A stretch of 64,000 nt of DNA from Virgisporangium aurantiacum. Its GTDB lineage: Bacteria; Actinomycetota; Actinomycetes; Mycobacteriales; Micromonosporaceae. The position numbers and the translations under genes are program-made. The stretch spans positions 1 to 64,000 of the forward strand of contig NZ_BOPG01000065.1 in the NCBI RefSeq assembly GCF_016863635.1, in the 5' to 3' direction. A model generated the notes under the pieces. That model did not search any database and had not been told where the DNA came from. It saw nothing but the letters and a program-made list of their open reading frames with translations. Positions 27,498 to 37,892 of this stretch are shown here, piece by piece (the first letter of the stretch is position 1; every line of letters starts with the position of its first letter).

Positions 27498-28517
27498 ATG
27501 TCCTTAGACGAACGCAAGCTCGAAGTACTGCGCGCGATCGTCCAGGACTACGTCGCCACCCAGGAGCCGGTCGGCAGCAAGGCGCTCGTCGAGCGGCACC
27601 ACCTCGGGGTCTCCCCGGCCACTGTGCGTAACGACATGGCTGCGCTGGAGGACGAGGGCTACATCCATCAGCCCCACACCAGCGCCGGCCGGGTGCCCAC
27701 CAACCGGGGCTACCGGCTGTTCGTCGACAAGTTGTCCCGGGTCAAGCCGCTGTCGCCGGCCGAGCGGCGGGCGATCGAGCAGTTCCTGGTCGGCGCCGTC
27801 GATCTCGACGACGTGGTGCACCGGTCGGTGCGGCTGCTCGCCCAGCTCACCCGCCAGGTGGCGGTGGTGCAGTACCCGAGCCTGAGCCGGTCGAGCGTGC
27901 GGCACCTGGAGCTGGTGCCGGTGTCCACCACCCGCATCATCCTGGTGATGATCGCCGACACCGGCCGGGTCGAGCAGCGGCTGGTCGAGCTGCCCGGTCC
28001 CACCCCGGCCGACGACGTCACCGAACTGCGCCGTCTGATCAACGACAAACTCGGCGGCCGCCGGTTGATCGACACGCCGCCGCTGGTCGAGGCGCTGTCC
28101 GACGAGGTGCCGCAGAACCTGCGCCCGGCGATGGCCGTGCTGTCGTCGGTGCTGCTGGAGACGCTGGTCGAGCGCACCGAGGAGCGGGTGGCGCTGGCCG
28201 GCACGTCGAACCTCGCCCGCGGCACGATGTACGACTTCCAGGGAACGCTGCGCCCGATTCTGGAGGCGCTGGAGGAACAGGTCATCCTGTTGAAGTTGTT
28301 CGGTGAGATGGAGCCGAGCACGCGCGTCCTCATCGGCGACGAGAACGAGATCGAAGACCTGCGCAGTACGTCGGTCGTCAGTACCGGTTACGGCCCGGGC
28401 GTTACCGTCGTCGGAGGGATGGGTGTACTCGGCCCGACCCGGATGGACTACCCGGGCACGATCGCCACGGTGCGAGCGGTCGCCCGTTACGTGGGCGACC
28501 TGCTGGCCCAGGGCTGA
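27498..28517 (+). CDS. hrcA: Heat-inducible transcription repressor HrcA
   Basis: 339-residue repressor of CIRCE-controlled chaperone genes. The N-terminal winged helix (ERKLEVLRAIVQDYVATQEP, then SPATVRNDMAALEDEGYI) and the family motif HTSAGRVPTNRGYRLFVD are intact. The ATG at 27498 has GGAGG seven bases upstream. A CIRCE site 55 bases upstream implies autoregulation. dnaJ follows 48 bases downstream, the usual hrcA-dnaJ2 operon. Confidence 0.96.
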   Translation: MSLDERKLEVLRAIVQDYVATQEPVGSKALVERHHLGVSPATVRNDMAALEDEGYIHQPHTSAGRVPTNRGYRLFVDKLSRVKPLSPAERRAIEQFLVGAVDLDDVVHRSVRLLAQLTRQVAVVQYPSLSRSSVRHLELVPVSTTRIILVMIADTGRVEQRLVELPGPTPADDVTELRRLINDKLGGRRLIDTPPLVEALSDEVPQNLRPAMAVLSSVLLETLVERTEERVALAGTSNLARGTMYDFQGTLRPILEALEEQVILLKLFGEMEPSTRVLIGDENEIEDLRSTSVVSTGYGPGVTVVGGMGVLGPTRMDYPGTIATVRAVARYVGDLLAQG

Positions 28518-28565
28518 GTTAGAGGTAGACGAACAGGGATGAGCGGACCGAGCGATAGGGCGGGC

Positions 28566-29684
28566 GTGGCGAAGGACTACTACGGGATCCTCGGTGTGAA
28601 CAAGGACGCCGGTCCCGACGACATCAAGCGGGCCTACCGCAGGCTCGCCCGCGAGCTGCATCCTGACGTGAACCCCGACCCGGTGGCGCAGGAGCGGTTC
28701 AAGGAGATCAACGCGGCCTACGAGGTCCTCTCCGACCCGCGCAAGCGGGAGATGTTCGACCTCGGCGGCGACCCGATGCAGGGCGCCGGTGCGGGCGGCG
28801 CCGCCGGCAGCCCGTTCGTCGACTTCCAGAACATCATGGACGCGTTCTTCGGCACGTCGCAGGCCCGCGGCCCGCGTCCGCGTACCCGTCCGGGTGCCGA
28901 CGCGATCCTGCGGCTCGAGCTCGACCTCGACGAAACGGCGTTCGGCGTCGAGGCGCCGATCACCGTCGACACCGCCGTGCTGTGCACCACCTGCGGCGGC
29001 GCCGGCACGGCCGCCGGCACCCACCCGGCCACCTGCGACATCTGCGGCGGCCGCGGCGAGGTCCAGGCGGTGCAGCGCACGTTCCTCGGCCAGGTGATCT
29101 CGGCCCGCCCGTGCGCCGCCTGCCAGGGCTTCGGCACCGTGATCCCGCACCCGTGCGCCACCTGCGGCGGCGACGGCCGGGTGCGCACCCGGCGCAGCCT
29201 CACCGTCAAGATCCCGGCCGGTGTCGAAGACGGCATGCGCATCCGCCTCGCCCAGCAGGGTGAGGTCGGCCCCGGCGGCGGCCCGGCCGGCGACCTGTAC
29301 GTCGAGATCGCCGAGCGCCCGCACGACGTCTTCTCCCGCAAGGGCGACGACCTGCACTGCCGCGTCACCGTGCCGATGACCGCCGCGGCGCTCGGCACCC
29401 GCCTCACGATCAAGACCTTGGACGGCGAGGAGGCCGTCGAGGTGCGGTCGGGCACCCAGCCCGGTGCCACGCTGCGCATCCGCGAACGCGGCGTCCAGCA
29501 CCTGCGCGGCGCCGGCCGGGGCGACCTGTTCGTGCACCTCGACGTCCGCACCCCCACCAAGCTCACCGCCGACGAGGAGCGGATCCTGCGCGAGTTCGCG
29601 CGCGCCCGCGGTGAGGAGGTCGCCGAGCTCAGCAAGCACGGCGGGTTTTTCAGCCGGGTGAGAGACGCGTTCAACGGCCACTGA
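28566..29684 (+). CDS. dnaJ: Chaperone protein DnaJ (DnaJ2 type)
   Basis: About 372 residues. J domain with HPD (AKDYYGILGV ... LHPDVNPD), a Gly-rich linker, then four CxxCxGxG-type zinc repeats (CTTCGGAG, CDICGGRG, CAACQGFG, CATCGGDG) and the C-terminal substrate-binding domain. It is the DnaK co-chaperone. GTG at 28566 gives the family N-terminus; an ATG at 28539 would add nine residues. Part of the CIRCE-controlled hrcA operon. Confidence 0.93.
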   Translation: MAKDYYGILGVNKDAGPDDIKRAYRRLARELHPDVNPDPVAQERFKEINAAYEVLSDPRKREMFDLGGDPMQGAGAGGAAGSPFVDFQNIMDAFFGTSQARGPRPRTRPGADAILRLELDLDETAFGVEAPITVDTAVLCTTCGGAGTAAGTHPATCDICGGRGEVQAVQRTFLGQVISARPCAACQGFGTVIPHPCATCGGDGRVRTRRSLTVKIPAGVEDGMRIRLAQQGEVGPGGGPAGDLYVEIAERPHDVFSRKGDDLHCRVTVPMTAAALGTRLTIKTLDGEEAVEVRSGTQPGATLRIRERGVQHLRGAGRGDLFVHLDVRTPTKLTADEERILREFARARGEEVAELSKHGGFFSRVRDAFNGH

Positions 29685-29707
29685 TCAGGGAGTTCTAAGA
29701 TCGGTCA

Positions 29708-31342
29708 GTGAGTGGGCTGCTGCTTGTCCTCGCGCTGGGCGCGATCGCCGTCATGGCGTTCGGGCACCGGATCGGGCTCCAACCGGGTCTCGCGATCCTG
29801 GTCGCCGCCGCCGGGGTGTCGTTCATCCCGGGCCTGCCCCGCTGGGAGCTGGAGCCGGAGCTGATCCTCGGCGTCGTGGTGCCGCCGCTGCTCTACGCCG
29901 CGGCGCTGGAGTTCTCGTTCTTCAGCTTCATGCGCAACCTGCGGTCGATCATCGGGCTGGGGGTCGGCCTCGTCGTCGCGACGGCGTTCCTCGCCGGGCA
30001 CGCGGCGGCGTGGGTGCTGCCCGGGCTGGGCGTCAGCGTGGCCCTGGTGCTCGGCGCGATCGTCGGGCCACCCGACACGGTCACGATCGCCTCGCACGGA
30101 CGTGAGCTGGGGCTGACCCGCCGGGTCAACGCGCTGCTCACCGGCGAGAGCCTGGTCAACGACGCCGCGGCGCTCACGATGTTCTCGGTGTTCGTCGCCG
30201 GGGTCGCGGGCACGGAGACGTTCATCGACGGGCCGGTGCAGCTGTTCCTGTACTCGGTGGTGGTCGGCGTACTGATCGGGATGGTGCTGGGCTTCGCGGC
30301 CACCTTCGTCCGGCCGCGGTTGCACGAGCCGACGCTGGAGACGGCGATCGGGCTGGTGCTGCCGTTCGCCGCGTTCTTCGTCGCCGAGCACGTGCACGCG
30401 TCCGGGGTGCTGGCGGTGGTGATGGCCGGGTTCTCGGTCAGCATGAACTCGGTGTACTCCGACGGCGGCTTCGAGGGTCACCGCCAGGAGGACCTCGACG
30501 ACGAGCGCTACCGGAAGCGGCTCGAGCGCCGGCACCGGATCGCCCGGCGCCTGGACTACCGCACCCGGCTCACCGAGGGCGCCATCTGGCCGGTGGTGAA
30601 CACCCTGCTGGAGGCGTTCGTGTTCGCCTACACCGGCCTGCAACTGCGGTTCGTGATCGAGGAGCTGGTCGACTCCGACGAGCCGCTCGGCCGCACGCTG
30701 CTGGCGGGAACCGTGATCCTGCTCGTGGTCATCGGCATCCGCGTCGCGTACATCATGTTCCTGTTCCGGCCGTCGCCGCGGCGCGAGGCCCGGCGGGCCC
30801 GCTCCCGCGAGCTGCGCCGCAAGCGCCGGGTCGAGCGCCTGATGAGGGCCGGACAGCTGCGCCGGGCCGAGCAGGCCGACCAGGTCGAGAGCCGGCCGAA
30901 CCGGCCGCTGGGCTGGTCGGAGGCGTTCCTGCTGAGCTGGGCCGGCATGCGGGGGATCGTGACGCTCGGCGCCGCCGGCGGTATCCCGTTCGCGCTCGAC
31001 GACGGCACCCCGTTCCCGCACCGGTCCACGATCCAGTTCCTGGCGTACTTCGTGGTGATCGGCACGCTCGTGGTGCAGGGCCCGACGCTGCCGCTGTTCG
31101 CGCGCTGGCTGCGGATCGACACCACCGAGGAGGACGCGATCGCCGGGAGCGAGCTCGCGGCCGCGCGGGCGCTGGCCGACGAGAAGGCGCCCGGCGGCTA
31201 CGACGCCCAGCGCGACGCGGTCACCATGGCCGTCGTCAACCGCGTCTTCGACGACGAGGCCGCCCGGCTGGTCCTCGCCGACGTCGACCAGCAGGAGGCG
31301 GCGGCCGTCTCCCGGGCGCGAAGCACCAAGCCGGCAGAATGA
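29708..31342 (+). CDS. CPA1-family Na+/H+ antiporter
   Basis: 544-residue transporter with about 12 membrane helices in the first 420 residues. The ion-binding ND pair is in TGESLVNDAAAL and the GPPDTVTIAS segment is present, both typical of bacterial NhaP/CPA1 exchangers. Residues about 250-290 and 355-400 are long charged cytoplasmic loops. A soluble C-terminal tail of about 70 residues follows (AARALADEKAPGGYDAQRDAV). The GTG at 29708 is 23 bases after dnaJ. Confidence 0.9.
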   Translation: MSGLLLVLALGAIAVMAFGHRIGLQPGLAILVAAAGVSFIPGLPRWELEPELILGVVVPPLLYAAALEFSFFSFMRNLRSIIGLGVGLVVATAFLAGHAAAWVLPGLGVSVALVLGAIVGPPDTVTIASHGRELGLTRRVNALLTGESLVNDAAALTMFSVFVAGVAGTETFIDGPVQLFLYSVVVGVLIGMVLGFAATFVRPRLHEPTLETAIGLVLPFAAFFVAEHVHASGVLAVVMAGFSVSMNSVYSDGGFEGHRQEDLDDERYRKRLERRHRIARRLDYRTRLTEGAIWPVVNTLLEAFVFAYTGLQLRFVIEELVDSDEPLGRTLLAGTVILLVVIGIRVAYIMFLFRPSPRREARRARSRELRRKRRVERLMRAGQLRRAEQADQVESRPNRPLGWSEAFLLSWAGMRGIVTLGAAGGIPFALDDGTPFPHRSTIQFLAYFVVIGTLVVQGPTLPLFARWLRIDTTEEDAIAGSELAAARALADEKAPGGYDAQRDAVTMAVVNRVFDDEAARLVLADVDQQEAAAVSRARSTKPAE

Positions 31343-31346
31343 GCCG

Positions 31347-32066
31347 GTGAGTCCACCGCTGTTCCTCGTCGACGACCTGCCGAGCGGCGACGTCGTGCGC
31401 CTCGACGGCCCCGAGGGCCACCACGCAGCCGTCGTGCAACGGCTGCGCGTCGGCGAACGCATCATGGTCGGCGACGGCCGCGGAACGCGGGCGTCGGCGG
31501 TGGTCACCGCCGTGAAGAAGAGCATTTTGGACGCCGAGATCGTGGCCCGGTCGTACCTCGGCGCGGCCCAGCCGGCCCTCACGGTGGTGCAGGGCATCGC
31601 CAAGGGCGACCGCGCCGAGCTCGCCGTGGCGACGATGACCGAGGTGGGCGTCGACCGCATCGTCCCCTGGCAGGCGGCGCGCAGCGTCGCCCGGTGGAAG
31701 GACGACCGTCCCCTCGCCAGGTGGCGCTCGACGGCGCGCGAGGCGGCCAAGCAGTCCCGCCGCGCCTGGCTGCCCGACGTGGCCGAACCGGCGCGAACAG
31801 CCGACGCCGCGCGGGCGCTGGCCGCCGCCGCGGCGGCCCTGGTGCTGCACGAGGAGGCCGACCGGCCACTGTCCACCGTGGACCTTCCCGACCACGGCGA
31901 GATCGCCGTGGTGGTCGGCCCGGAGGGCGGCATCGACGGGGCGGAACTGGAGGCGTTCGTGGCCGCGGGCGCGGTGCCGGTGCGCATGGGGCCGGCGGTG
32001 CTGCGCACGTCGACGGCCGGCGCGGCGGCGCTCGCGGCCCTGTCGGTGCGCCTGGGCCGCTGGTGA
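31347..32066 (+). CDS. rsmE: 16S rRNA (uracil(1498)-N3)-methyltransferase
   Basis: 239-residue SPOUT-class methyltransferase that makes m3U1498 in 16S rRNA. Visible are the PUA-like N-terminus (PEGHHAAVVQRLRVGERI), GIAKGDRAELAVATMTEVGV, and the knot motifs VVVGPEGGID and MGPAVLRTSTAGAAAL. GTG at 31347 lies four bases after the antiporter stop. The gene sits after dnaJ as in mycobacteria, apart from the inserted antiporter. Confidence 0.93.
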   Translation: MSPPLFLVDDLPSGDVVRLDGPEGHHAAVVQRLRVGERIMVGDGRGTRASAVVTAVKKSILDAEIVARSYLGAAQPALTVVQGIAKGDRAELAVATMTEVGVDRIVPWQAARSVARWKDDRPLARWRSTAREAAKQSRRAWLPDVAEPARTADAARALAAAAAALVLHEEADRPLSTVDLPDHGEIAVVVGPEGGIDGAELEAFVAAGAVPVRMGPAVLRTSTAGAAALAALSVRLGRW

Positions 32067-32083
32067 TCCGTACTATCGCAGAG

Positions 32084-32434
32084 GTGTCCGAAGACTGCCT
32101 GTTCTGCCGCATCAGCGCCGGCGAGATCCCGGCGACCGTCGTCCACGAGACCGGCACCGTCCTCGCGTTCCGCGACATCGCGCCGCAGGCGCCGGTGCAC
32201 GTGGTGGTGATCCCGCGGGCGCATCACGCCGACGTGATCACCCTCGCCGAGGCCGACCCGGGCCTCGCGAGCGAGGTGCTGGCCGCGGCGGGCGCGGTGG
32301 CGAAGGCGGAGGGTCTCACCGGGACCGGGTTCCGGGTCGTCTTCAACACCGGCGCCCATGCCGGGCAGACGGTGTTCCACGTGCACGCGCACGTTCTGGG
32401 CGGCGGCCCGCTCGGAGCGCTCGCGTCCCGATGA
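32084..32434 (+). CDS. HIT-family nucleotide hydrolase/phosphoramidase
   Basis: 116 residues with CLFCRI near the N-terminus and the histidine triad HVHAHVLGG at the C-terminus, preceded by NTGAHAGQTVFH. HINT-type enzymes hydrolyse AMP-linked phosphoramidates. GTG at 32084 gives SEDCLFC; a GTG at 32063 that overlaps the rsmE stop (GTGA) is also in frame and may be used for coupling. Confidence 0.9.
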   Translation: MSEDCLFCRISAGEIPATVVHETGTVLAFRDIAPQAPVHVVVIPRAHHADVITLAEADPGLASEVLAAAGAVAKAEGLTGTGFRVVFNTGAHAGQTVFHVHAHVLGGGPLGALASR

Positions 32435-32444
32435 AGGCGGGCGA

Positions 32445-33794
32445 GTGAAGGCCTACGAGCGGCACGTCCGGCTGGCCCAGCGGAAGGGCCGGATCCCGGC
32501 GGTGTCGGTGGCCGTGCACCGCGCCGACCGTCCACTGTGGTCTTTCCAGGTCGGGAGCGACGCCGACGCCCGGTTCCGGATCGGCTCGATCACCAAGACC
32601 TTCACGGCCGTGCTGGTGCTGCAGTGCCGCGACGACGGCCTGCTCGACCTCGACGACCCCATCGGCCGGCATCTCGACGTGCCGGCGCACGGCGACATCA
32701 CCGTCGCCCGGCTGCTGTCGCACACCGGTGGCCTGCAACGCGAACCGTACGGCGACATGTGGGACACCTTGCGCGCCCCGAGCGACGCGGAACTGCTCGC
32801 CACCCTCGACCGCGCCGAGCGGGTGCTCCCCGGCGGCCGGCAGACGCACTACTCGAACCTCGCGTACGCGCTGCTCGGCCAGGTGGTCGCGCGGCTGCGT
32901 GGCGTGCCGTGGGCGGCGGCGCTCGCCACCCGGATCCTCGAACCGATGGGCCTGTCGGCGACGACGGTCGAACCCACGTCACGGGCCGTGCCGGGTTACC
33001 TCGTCGACGCGTACTCCGACCACGCGCGGCGCGAACCCGTGCTGGAGTGCCGCGCGCTCGCGCCCGCCGCCCAGCTCTGGAGCACGGCCACCGACATGGC
33101 CAGGTGGGCCGGTTTCCTCGCCGATCCGTCCACAGTGGACCCCGCCGGCGCGGTGCTCGCGGCGTCGACCGTCGACGAGATGCGCTGGCCCCGCACCGTC
33201 GCCGAGGAGGCCCGCTGGTACGCGGCGTTCGGGCTCGGCCTCAACGTCGTCCCGCAGGCCGGTGACGACCGGATCCTCCACGTCGGGCACGGCGGCGCGA
33301 TGCCCGGCTTCCTCGCCGCCGCCTACGGCCGGCGCGGCGGCGAGGGCGTGCCGCCCGGCCTCGGCGTGGCCACGCTCGGATCGTCGGGCACCGGCGTGGA
33401 GGTGCTGCAGCTCGCGCACACGTTGCTACGCGCCGTGGTCGCCGAGGACCCCGCCGACATCGAGCCCTGGACGCCGGGCGAACCCGCGCCCAGCGCGCTG
33501 CGCTCGGTGCTCGGCCGCTGGTGGGGCGAGGGCTTCGAGTACGTCTTCTTCTGGCGCGACGGCCGGCTGCACGCCCGCGACGTCGACGATCCCCCCGCGC
33601 GGCCGCCGGCGGTGTTCGCCGCGGTCGAGGACCGGCCCGACGTGCTGCGCACCGAGTCCGGTCGGGAGGCCGGCGAGCTGCTCCGGCTCACCCGCGACGG
33701 GTCGGGTGCGGTGGTGCGGATGCACTGGGCGACGTACCGGTTCACCCGCGGTCAGGAGTCCTTCGACGGGACGGTCGCCAGCGAGCCCGGCTGA
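32445..33794 (+). CDS. Serine hydrolase, class C beta-lactamase/D-alanyl-D-alanine carboxypeptidase-like
   Basis: 449 residues without a signal peptide. The SxxK nucleophile SITK is at 48-51, the YxN motif is in HYSNLAYALLG, and HVGHGGAMPG supplies the third motif. The last 120 residues form a second beta-rich domain common to these esterase-like proteins. Because no export signal is seen, an intracellular esterase or peptidase is more likely than a periplasmic beta-lactamase (inference). The GTG at 32445 has an AAGGCGGG upstream. Confidence 0.87.
   Translation: MKAYERHVRLAQRKGRIPAVSVAVHRADRPLWSFQVGSDADARFRIGSITKTFTAVLVLQCRDDGLLDLDDPIGRHLDVPAHGDITVARLLSHTGGLQREPYGDMWDTLRAPSDAELLATLDRAERVLPGGRQTHYSNLAYALLGQVVARLRGVPWAAALATRILEPMGLSATTVEPTSRAVPGYLVDAYSDHARREPVLECRALAPAAQLWSTATDMARWAGFLADPSTVDPAGAVLAASTVDEMRWPRTVAEEARWYAAFGLGLNVVPQAGDDRILHVGHGGAMPGFLAAAYGRRGGEGVPPGLGVATLGSSGTGVEVLQLAHTLLRAVVAEDPADIEPWTPGEPAPSALRSVLGRWWGEGFEYVFFWRDGRLHARDVDDPPARPPAVFAAVEDRPDVLRTESGREAGELLRLTRDGSGAVVRMHWATYRFTRGQESFDGTVASEPG
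33129..33139. repeat. TCCACAGTGGA motif, copy 2
   Basis: Exact 11-mer in the flanked form GTCCACAGTGGAC, inside the serine hydrolase gene, read Ser-Thr-Val-Asp. Confidence 0.7.
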
Positions 33795-33839
33795 CACGCC
33801 GCCGTGTATGGTGCTCCTTCCGCCGGGAAGGAAATTCAC

Positions 33840-34271
33840 ATGCGTAAATTGATATTGACCGCGATTTTCGCGTCCGCCGTCCTGTTCGGCGCCGGTTGCG
33901 ACGGATCGTCCGGAGGGAACGACTCGGCGCCGCCGGCCGCCTCCTCGACCGGCACGGCCGACAACACCAAGCAGGTGTGCACCGACGCCAAGGCCCTCGG
34001 CGAGGAGTACAAGAAGAAGATCGCCGAGATCCTCGCCCGCGCGGTGCAGAAGACCGACGAGGCCGAGATGGAGAAGGTCCTCAACGAGGTCGTGCCGCTG
34101 TCGAAGGAGTACAAGACCAAGTTCGAGAACCTGGGGAAGACCGCGAACAACCAGCAGCTCAAGGACGCGCTCACCGTCCTCGCCAAGGACATGGACAACG
34201 CGACGGCGGACACCGCCGGCGAAGCGGCCGGCGCCGCCGAGGAGACGCTCACCGGGATCTGCGGGGCATGA
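33840..34271 (+). CDS. Secreted lipoprotein, hypothetical
   Basis: 143 residues. A signal peptide with lipobox-like LFGAGC (Cys about residue 20) is followed by a Ser/Gly/Ala linker and a Lys/Glu-rich helical domain (about 45-125) with Cys near each end (VCTDAKAL and GICGA), possibly disulfide-linked. ATG at 33840 has GGAAGGAAA upstream. It is coupled to the next lipoprotein gene by an ATGA overlap. Function unknown. Confidence 0.82.
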   Translation: MRKLILTAIFASAVLFGAGCDGSSGGNDSAPPAASSTGTADNTKQVCTDAKALGEEYKKKIAEILARAVQKTDEAEMEKVLNEVVPLSKEYKTKFENLGKTANNQQLKDALTVLAKDMDNATADTAGEAAGAAEETLTGICGA

Positions 34272-34879
34272 GACGTCTTCTTCTTCCGGTCCTCACTCTC
34301 CTGGCGTTGGCAGCGTGCGGGTCCGACCCCGACCCCACGGTCGCGCCCCCCGCCGGGTCCCCGGCGGCGTCGGTGACGGCGACAGCGTCGGCGCCCGACG
34401 TGCCCACCGAGAACTGGAACGACCCGCAGCCCGCCGACGCCGCCGGCACCAGCTACCCCGCCTGCGCGGTGCCGGCGATCTTCGACCTGGCCGACAAGTG
34501 GACCGCCAGGGCCGTGCCCGCCGACGCCGCCAAGCTCCTCGGCCCGCACACCCTGGCCTGCGAGATCGACGGCAAGGCCGCCGGGGTGATCGGGTTCATC
34601 CGGGTGTTCCGGGCGACCGGTACGGATATCCGGGCGGCCCTGCTCGCCCAGGTCGGCGACAAGGCCGCCGGCCTGCGGACGCGCGAGTTCACCGCGGCGC
34701 CCGGCCCCGGCCGGGAGGTGGCGTTCGGGCCGGCCGACAAGCCCGAACGCGCGTTCGCCGTCGCCACCGGGACGGAGACGGTGATCGTCCACTGGTCCGG
34801 CCTCGACGCCGACGAGCACACGGCCGGGCTGCCCGCGTACCTGCTCGCACAGGCCTCGTTCGCCAAACGCGGAGGATAA
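34268..34879 (+). CDS. Secreted lipoprotein, hypothetical
   Basis: 203 residues. The signal peptide ends in the lipobox LLALAAC (Cys at about 17). After a Pro/Ala/Thr linker comes a domain of about 150 residues with two Cys (YPACAVP, TLACEID), no catalytic motif visible. The start overlaps the preceding stop (ATGA), so the two lipoproteins are probably made together. Confidence 0.82.
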   Translation: MRRLLLPVLTLLALAACGSDPDPTVAPPAGSPAASVTATASAPDVPTENWNDPQPADAAGTSYPACAVPAIFDLADKWTARAVPADAAKLLGPHTLACEIDGKAAGVIGFIRVFRATGTDIRAALLAQVGDKAAGLRTREFTAAPGPGREVAFGPADKPERAFAVATGTETVIVHWSGLDADEHTAGLPAYLLAQASFAKRGG

Positions 34880-34967
34880 GGGCGGGACCGGTCGCGCGGG
34901 GGCGGATACCATGGGGCGAGTCACCGAGACTTGAGAACCAGGAGTACCAGGCCCCAGTTGGCCGCCC

Positions 34968-36044
<1,077 letters not shown>

Positions 36045-36092
36045 GCCGGCACAGCAGCGTATAAAAGAGACATAACCCACAAAGAGGAACCC

Positions 36093-36569
36093 GTGTCGAT
36101 CGAGATCGCCAACGAGAGCGGTGTCGAGGTTGACTCCGACGCCATCCAGTCGGTCGCCCGTCACGCCCTGGACGAGATGGGGGTCAACCCGCTCGCGGAG
36201 CTGTCGATCCTGCTGGTCGAGGCCGAGTACATGGCGGAGCTGAACCACCGCTGGATGGACGGTGACGGCCCCACCGACGTGCTCGCGTTCCCGATGGACG
36301 AGAGCAGCGTCGACCACGGGCCCGGTGAGTCCAACGGTGGTGAGCCGGCGCTGCTCGGTGACATCGTGCTCTGCCCGGAGGTGGCCGCGAAGCAAGCGGC
36401 GCAGGCCGGGCACAGCACGGGCGACGAGTTGGCGCTGCTCACGGTCCACGGCACGCTGCACCTGCTCGGCTACGACCACGCCGAGCCCGACGAGGAGCGC
36501 GAGATGTTCGGGTTGCAGGCCCGCCTGCTCGACAGTTGGCGAACGTCCCGATCCGGCCCGGCGAAGTAG
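36093..36569 (+). CDS. ybeY: Endoribonuclease YbeY (16S rRNA maturation)
   Basis: 158 residues with the zinc-binding signature HGTLHLLGYDH near residue 119-129 and the upstream PTDVLAFPMDE segment. YbeY acts in 16S rRNA 3'-end processing and ribosome quality control, with Era. GTG at 36093 has AGAGGA upstream; a TATAAA sequence at about 36061 could be part of an internal promoter. Confidence 0.94.
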   Translation: MSIEIANESGVEVDSDAIQSVARHALDEMGVNPLAELSILLVEAEYMAELNHRWMDGDGPTDVLAFPMDESSVDHGPGESNGGEPALLGDIVLCPEVAAKQAAQAGHSTGDELALLTVHGTLHLLGYDHAEPDEEREMFGLQARLLDSWRTSRSGPAK

Positions 36570-36578
36570 GTCCTGATC

Positions 36579-37892
36579 ATGGCGACGACGACCCTGCTCA
36601 CCACGGCGGCCGGGTTGGTGGTGCTCGCCGGGCTGTTCGCCAGTACCGAGGCGGCGCTGGCCGCCGTCTCCCCGGCGCGGGCGGGGGAGCTCGCCCGGGA
36701 GGGCGTCCGGGGCGCGAAGGCGCTCCAGGCCGTCGCCGTCGACGCGCCGCGGCACATCAACCTGCTCCTGCTGCTGCGGCTGGCGTGCGAACTGGTCGCG
36801 ACCACGCTGGTGGCGCTGGTGACGATGGGCCAGTACGGGGCCACGTGGAGTGCGGCGCTGATCACCGCCGGGTCGATGACGGTGGTGAGCTTCGTCGTGG
36901 TCGGTGTCGGTCCGCGGACGCTGGGCCGTCAGCACGCGTACACGGTGGGACGCGCGGTGGCCCCGCTGGTGCGGTGGCTCGGCCGGGCCCTCGGGCCGCT
37001 GGCGTCCCTGCTCATTCTGGTCGGTAATGCGGTGACGCCCGGCAAGGGCTACCGCCAGGGCCCGTTCGCGACGACGGTGGAGCTGCGCGAGCTGGTGGAG
37101 CTGGCCGAGCAGCGGGGCGTGGTCGAGCACGGCGAACGCGAGATGATCAACTCGGTGTTCGCGCTGGGCGACACGATCGCCCGCGAGGTGATGGTGCCGC
37201 GCACCGAGATGGTGTGGATCGAGGCCACGAAGACGCTGCGGCAGGGGCTGGTGCTGGCGTTGCGTAGCGGCTTCTCCCGGATACCGGTGATCGGCGAGAA
37301 CGTCGACGACGTCCTCGGGATCGTCTACCTGAAAGACCTGGTGCGCCGCACGAGCGACGACGATCCGGAGGCGGGGCTCGAGCCGGTGGGCGGCATCATG
37401 CGGCCGGCGACGTTCGTGCCGGAGTCCAAGCCGATCGACGACCTGCTGCGGGAGATGCAGGCCGGCCGCACGCACATGGCGGTCGTGGTCGACGAGTACG
37501 GCGGCACGGCGGGGCTGGTCACCATCGAAGACATCGTGGAGGAGATCGTCGGCGAGATCGCCGATGAGTACGATGTCGCGGAGCGTCCTCCGGTGGAGCG
37601 GCTCGACGACGGTGCGGTGCGGGTCACGGCCCGGCTCCCGGTCGAGGATCTCGGCGAGCTGTTCGGCGTCGAACTCGACGACGGCGAGGTGGAGACCGTC
37701 GGCGGCCTGCTCGCCCAGGCGCTCGGCCGGGTGCCCATTCCGGGTGCCACGGCGGAGATCCGCGGCCTGCGCCTGGTGGCGGAGGGCACCACCGGCCGGC
37801 GTAACCGCATCGACACGGTGCTGGTGCAGCGGGTCGACGCCGAAGACCGGGAGTACGACGACGTCCAGGAGAGGCAACCCGCCGATGCTTGA
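36579..37892 (+). CDS. CorC/HlyC-family CBS-domain membrane protein (CNNM type)
   Basis: 437 residues. An N-terminal CNNM membrane domain with about four helices is followed by a CBS pair (MVPRTEMVWIEA; IVYLKDLVRR; GRTHMAVVVDEYGGTAGLVTIED, about 190-330) and a C-terminal transporter-associated (CorC_HlyC) domain. These proteins are implicated in Mg2+ efflux or hemolysin-like functions. It starts nine bases after ybeY, overlaps the next gene by eight bases, and fits one operon. Confidence 0.92.
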   Translation: MATTTLLTTAAGLVVLAGLFASTEAALAAVSPARAGELAREGVRGAKALQAVAVDAPRHINLLLLLRLACELVATTLVALVTMGQYGATWSAALITAGSMTVVSFVVVGVGPRTLGRQHAYTVGRAVAPLVRWLGRALGPLASLLILVGNAVTPGKGYRQGPFATTVELRELVELAEQRGVVEHGEREMINSVFALGDTIAREVMVPRTEMVWIEATKTLRQGLVLALRSGFSRIPVIGENVDDVLGIVYLKDLVRRTSDDDPEAGLEPVGGIMRPATFVPESKPIDDLLREMQAGRTHMAVVVDEYGGTAGLVTIEDIVEEIVGEIADEYDVAERPPVERLDDGAVRVTARLPVEDLGELFGVELDDGEVETVGGLLAQALGRVPIPGATAEIRGLRLVAEGTTGRRNRIDTVLVQRVDAEDREYDDVQERQPADA